Assembly (NCBI RefSeq): GCF_008033135.1
Contig: NZ_CP041335.1
Span: forward strand, 2,423,925 to 2,487,924
Reading direction: 5' to 3'
Source: Chitinolyticbacter meiyuanensis
GTDB lineage: Bacteria > Pseudomonadota > Gammaproteobacteria > Burkholderiales > Chitinibacteraceae
DNA: 64,000 bases
The position numbers and the translations under genes were made by a program. The notes under the pieces are model-generated. The model did no database searches, was not told where the DNA came from, and saw only the letters and a program-made list of their open reading frames with translations. The first letter of the stretch is position 1, and each line of letters begins with the position of its first letter. Below, in pieces: positions 61,940-64,000 of the stretch.

Positions 61940-63058
61940 TCAATGCCGCCCTACTGCAGCGGAGATTTGATGCGCGATTTCTTGCACTTCTTCAATAGAA
62001 ACAAGGAAATAGCGAGCTGCGCTGATGGCATTCTGCAAGGAAGAAGCTCTTCCCTGGGGCCCGACTCCGATCGCGTGCAACTGGTTTTGCGGCTGGGGGA
62101 CCACGTCAAACACCGGCGACAGCCCAAAACCTCCGGCAAAGTGATACGTAAATCCGTGGTTCCGCAGATGGTCGTCGGTGTTGCCGATCGCCACGTTCAG
62201 CACCATGCGCCGGAATAGCTCGCGGCAGTCCGCTTCAGGACTAGTGGAGACCTGCTTGATGATGTCGGCAATTCCCACATAGCTGTAGCGACCGTACACG
62301 TCTTCCTCACGAACCCGATGCATCCCAAGTAGGGTGTGCGCGCTAAGATAGTGCTGCGGTGTGCCGTCTGCATCCCGGTCGAAGCGTTCAACGAGCAACA
62401 CCGGCTGCCCTTGAATCTCGACGAGTTCGGTCTCCGGCACCTGGATGCCGATCTGCCTGGCGATGGCTAGGCTGGCGTGCTCTGCGCGCACTTCATCGTG
62501 TGCATCCCCGCAGCTTCCGAACTTGGCGAGCCATTCACGACCGCGGTGCATCATGATGGTTTTGGGTCGTGCGCCACCCATGCCGAGACCACCGCGGAGA
62601 AGTTGCATCGCGGCCGGTTTCGAGAACGGTGAGCCGGCATCGATCTCAGTAATCACTTCAGCGATATCGGCCAGGTCGTCAAAGCTAGCCACGGGATGGC
62701 GCTCCAGCACGCGATCGCTGGCCCCGGAAAACCTCAGCGCCCCCACGCCGCTACCTCGCACAGCCAGCAGCCACTCGATTTCATTCCGCGGCGCATGCCG
62801 GTGCATCGCGGCATAGACACGCTTACCCCAGCGCTCCGGCGCCGCATCCATGAAGGCGCCGAACAGATAAGGCGAACGGATGGGCGCCCGCGACAACGGC
62901 AGATGCAGGGGATCAAGCGGAAAGGCATCGGGCTCGTCCAGCCAGGTGTCGGCGTAGTCGAACTGGAAGTACCCGTCCCGTTGCTGCACCACGCCGGCGA
63001 GTTTGGGACCTTCGGCTTGCGCCACGAATACGTAGGCACGCTGCTGCAATGCAGTCAT
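61940..63058 (-). CDS. HipA-family protein kinase
   Basis: A 372-residue HipA-like Ser/Thr kinase. The N-terminal subdomain (YVFVAQAEGPKLAGVV, then DPLHLPLSR) precedes the kinase fold with GGARPKTIM, WLAKF, VERFDRDADG, the catalytic NVAIGNTDDHLRNHG (Asp pair) and a metal-binding FDVVP. HipA toxins phosphorylate tRNA synthetases and induce persistence. It is some 40-60 residues shorter than typical HipA at the C-terminus, and the IS element lies 240 bases past its stop. No HipB-like gene adjoins it inside the window. Confidence 0.88.
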   Translation of the reverse strand: MTALQQRAYVFVAQAEGPKLAGVVQQRDGYFQFDYADTWLDEPDAFPLDPLHLPLSRAPIRSPYLFGAFMDAAPERWGKRVYAAMHRHAPRNEIEWLLAVRGSGVGALRFSGASDRVLERHPVASFDDLADIAEVITEIDAGSPFSKPAAMQLLRGGLGMGGARPKTIMMHRGREWLAKFGSCGDAHDEVRAEHASLAIARQIGIQVPETELVEIQGQPVLLVERFDRDADGTPQHYLSAHTLLGMHRVREEDVYGRYSYVGIADIIKQVSTSPEADCRELFRRMVLNVAIGNTDDHLRNHGFTYHFAGGFGLSPVFDVVPQPQNQLHAIGVGPQGRASSLQNAISAARYFLVSIEEVQEIAHQISAAVGRH

Positions 63059-63119
63059 GAGTTATCCAGTGACCGGAAGCTTCACGAGAAGGCACCCGAT
63101 CAGGATGGGCCGAACTCGC

Positions 63120-63770
63120 CTATTGGAAATGGAACGGCGCACGTTGCCGTTCCAGTGTGCCTTCACTCAGCTTATCGAACACCATGAACCAGCGACGGGC
63201 AGATTCGAACTCCATCCGCACGAAGAGCTCAGGCCGCATCAGGTCATCCAGCTCCAGCACCAGGCCGGTATTGCGCCAGGCCTGAGCGCCCGACATCGCA
63301 CTCTGAGCATAGGCAAAGGACTGGTGCATCGGGTCGATGCTGGCCGTTTCATACGAGGTGTGGCCGGGCTTCTCGGCACGATAGCGCCGGATCTTGTCGA
63401 TGCTGAACTGATAGCGCGCCTTCTTCTTCCGGTTTCCACCCGGTGGCAGGGTATGCACGGTGATCAGGCGATTGGCGACATCGACCGCGATCGCACTGAC
63501 GTTGGTGTAGTGGTAGTAGTCGGTAGTCGGCGTCACGATCTCTGACGCCAGCTCATTGGACATCGAGCGCGCCTTGCTGCGGATGAAGCGGACGAACAGC
63601 AGAACGCAGAGTAGTGGGATGGCGCATCCGATCCAGAACAAGGGCCAGCTGCCGTTCTGAGTCAGACCAAAGCTCATCACCACCCCGAGAATAAGCCCAC
63701 TGATCGACCAGACCGGCAGGAAGAGCAGCACCATCACGAGATAGGACTTACGGGTTTGCAGAAACTCCAC
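63120..63770 (-). CDS. Two-helix membrane protein with DUF4755-like C-terminal domain
   Basis: A 216-residue protein with two hydrophobic helices (about residues 10-35 and 43-62) after a short basic N-terminus. A cytoplasmic beta-rich domain follows (DYYHYTNVSAIAVDVANRLITV ... GLVLELDDLMRPELFVRM). It resembles proteins with DUF4755, a domain of unknown function, but this match is tentative. It is 61 bases upstream of hipA in the same direction, so co-transcription is likely. Confidence 0.55.
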   Translation of the reverse strand: MEFLQTRKSYLVMVLLFLPVWSISGLILGVVMSFGLTQNGSWPLFWIGCAIPLLCVLLFVRFIRSKARSMSNELASEIVTPTTDYYHYTNVSAIAVDVANRLITVHTLPPGGNRKKKARYQFSIDKIRRYRAEKPGHTSYETASIDPMHQSFAYAQSAMSGAQAWRNTGLVLELDDLMRPELFVRMEFESARRWFMVFDKLSEGTLERQRAPFHFQ

Positions 63771-63862
63771 TTTCGGACTCCTCGTTGTTTGCGGCCAGAC
63801 CTGGCCTATGCGCGTATGACCACGCGCCCATAAGCGCGCATGTCAACTGAATAGGTGCAAAA

Positions 63863-63879
63863 ACTAAGGAATCCTTAGT
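63863..63879. promoter_or_regulatory. Perfect palindrome ACTAAGGA-A-TCCTTAGT
   Basis: An 8-bp perfect inverted repeat around one base, 92 bases before the start of the membrane-protein/hipA gene pair. Such operators are typical of Xre/HipB-type repressors. A larger imperfect repeat, ATGCGCG and CGCGCAT, lies beside it at 63806-63841. Confidence 0.5.
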
Positions 63880-63907
63880 GTTGGGTCAAGCACAAACTCA
63901 GAATCTC

Positions 63908-64000
63908 TTAGCTTTCTTCGGGAAGCTGAGTGATGTCGGACACAAGTCCATTTGGCAAGCGGATGAAGACGTTGCGGAAAGCGGCCAAGCTCAGCCAGGA
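63908..64000 (-). CDS. C-terminal end of a gene running off the window
   Basis: The last 30 codons (SWLSLAAFRNVFIRLPNGLV... ending in EES) of a minus-strand frame that enters from beyond base 64000. There is too little to name it. It would be transcribed in the same direction as the DUF4755-like gene and hipA. Confidence 0.45.
   Translation of the reverse strand, partial: SWLSLAAFRNVFIRLPNGLVSDITQLPEES

Overview
The window looks like a chromosomal segment of a GC-rich, Gram-negative, facultatively denitrifying betaproteobacterium. The secreted GH18 chitinase, the Neisseriales/Burkholderiales style of chemoreceptors, and the NarK1-NarK2-NarGHJI-Moco-NarXL arrangement would suit a chitin-degrading member of the Neisseriales (Chitinibacter/Chitiniphilus/Jeongeupia type). 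That placement is inferred from protein style only. No rRNA, tRNA or CRISPR array was seen.

Layout. 1-1.9 kb: 3' part of a chitinase, closed by a strong hairpin. 2.0-2.4 kb: two truncated gene scraps meeting at one point. 2.4-6.6 kb: small membrane protein, Na+/H+ antiporter, YjdM, a ribbon-helix-helix protein, a spermidine-synthase-like protein and small hypotheticals. 6.7-10.2 kb: BLUF blue-light sensor, DUF1488 protein, GGDEF cyclase, then a fluoride riboswitch controlling a CLC-F-type fluoride exporter. 10.4-15.3 kb: a chemoreceptor, a secreted alkylsulfatase, an outer-membrane barrel protein and an H-NS-like protein. 15.4-21.3 kb: AraC regulator, then CheW-STAS-CheA-MCP. 21.4-22.4 kb: an A-rich orphan gene coding for a probable PD-(D/E)XK nuclease with eukaryote-like short motifs. 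22.9-27.9 kb: a 1667-residue hybrid histidine kinase.

28-55.6 kb is respiratory nitrogen metabolism. The NO-handling genes are a quinol NO reductase, a SirB2-like protein and NnrS upstream, with flavohemoglobin downstream. They flank a nearly continuous nitrate-respiration locus: two nitrate/nitrite transporters, narGHJI, a parvulin isomerase, a TSUP permease, the molybdenum-cofactor genes moaA-mobB-moeA-moaD-moaE-moaC with an inserted beta-carbonic anhydrase, and the nitrate sensor pair narXL. Together they import nitrate, build the molybdopterin enzyme that reduces it, sense it, and remove NO formed from nitrite. No nitrite reductase lies inside the window. A decayed BLUF gene copy lies just upstream of narK1.

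56-59.1 kb holds a redoxin, an AhpD-like protein and a secreted protein, divergent from an AraC regulator. 59.1-64 kb is an accessory region: a RES-Xre toxin-antitoxin pair with repeated operators, an IS3-family element inactivated by a one-base deletion, and a HipA-like kinase without a visible HipB. The most novel item is the orphan protein at 21388-22446. The best supported regulatory discovery is the fluoride riboswitch at about 8748-8840.
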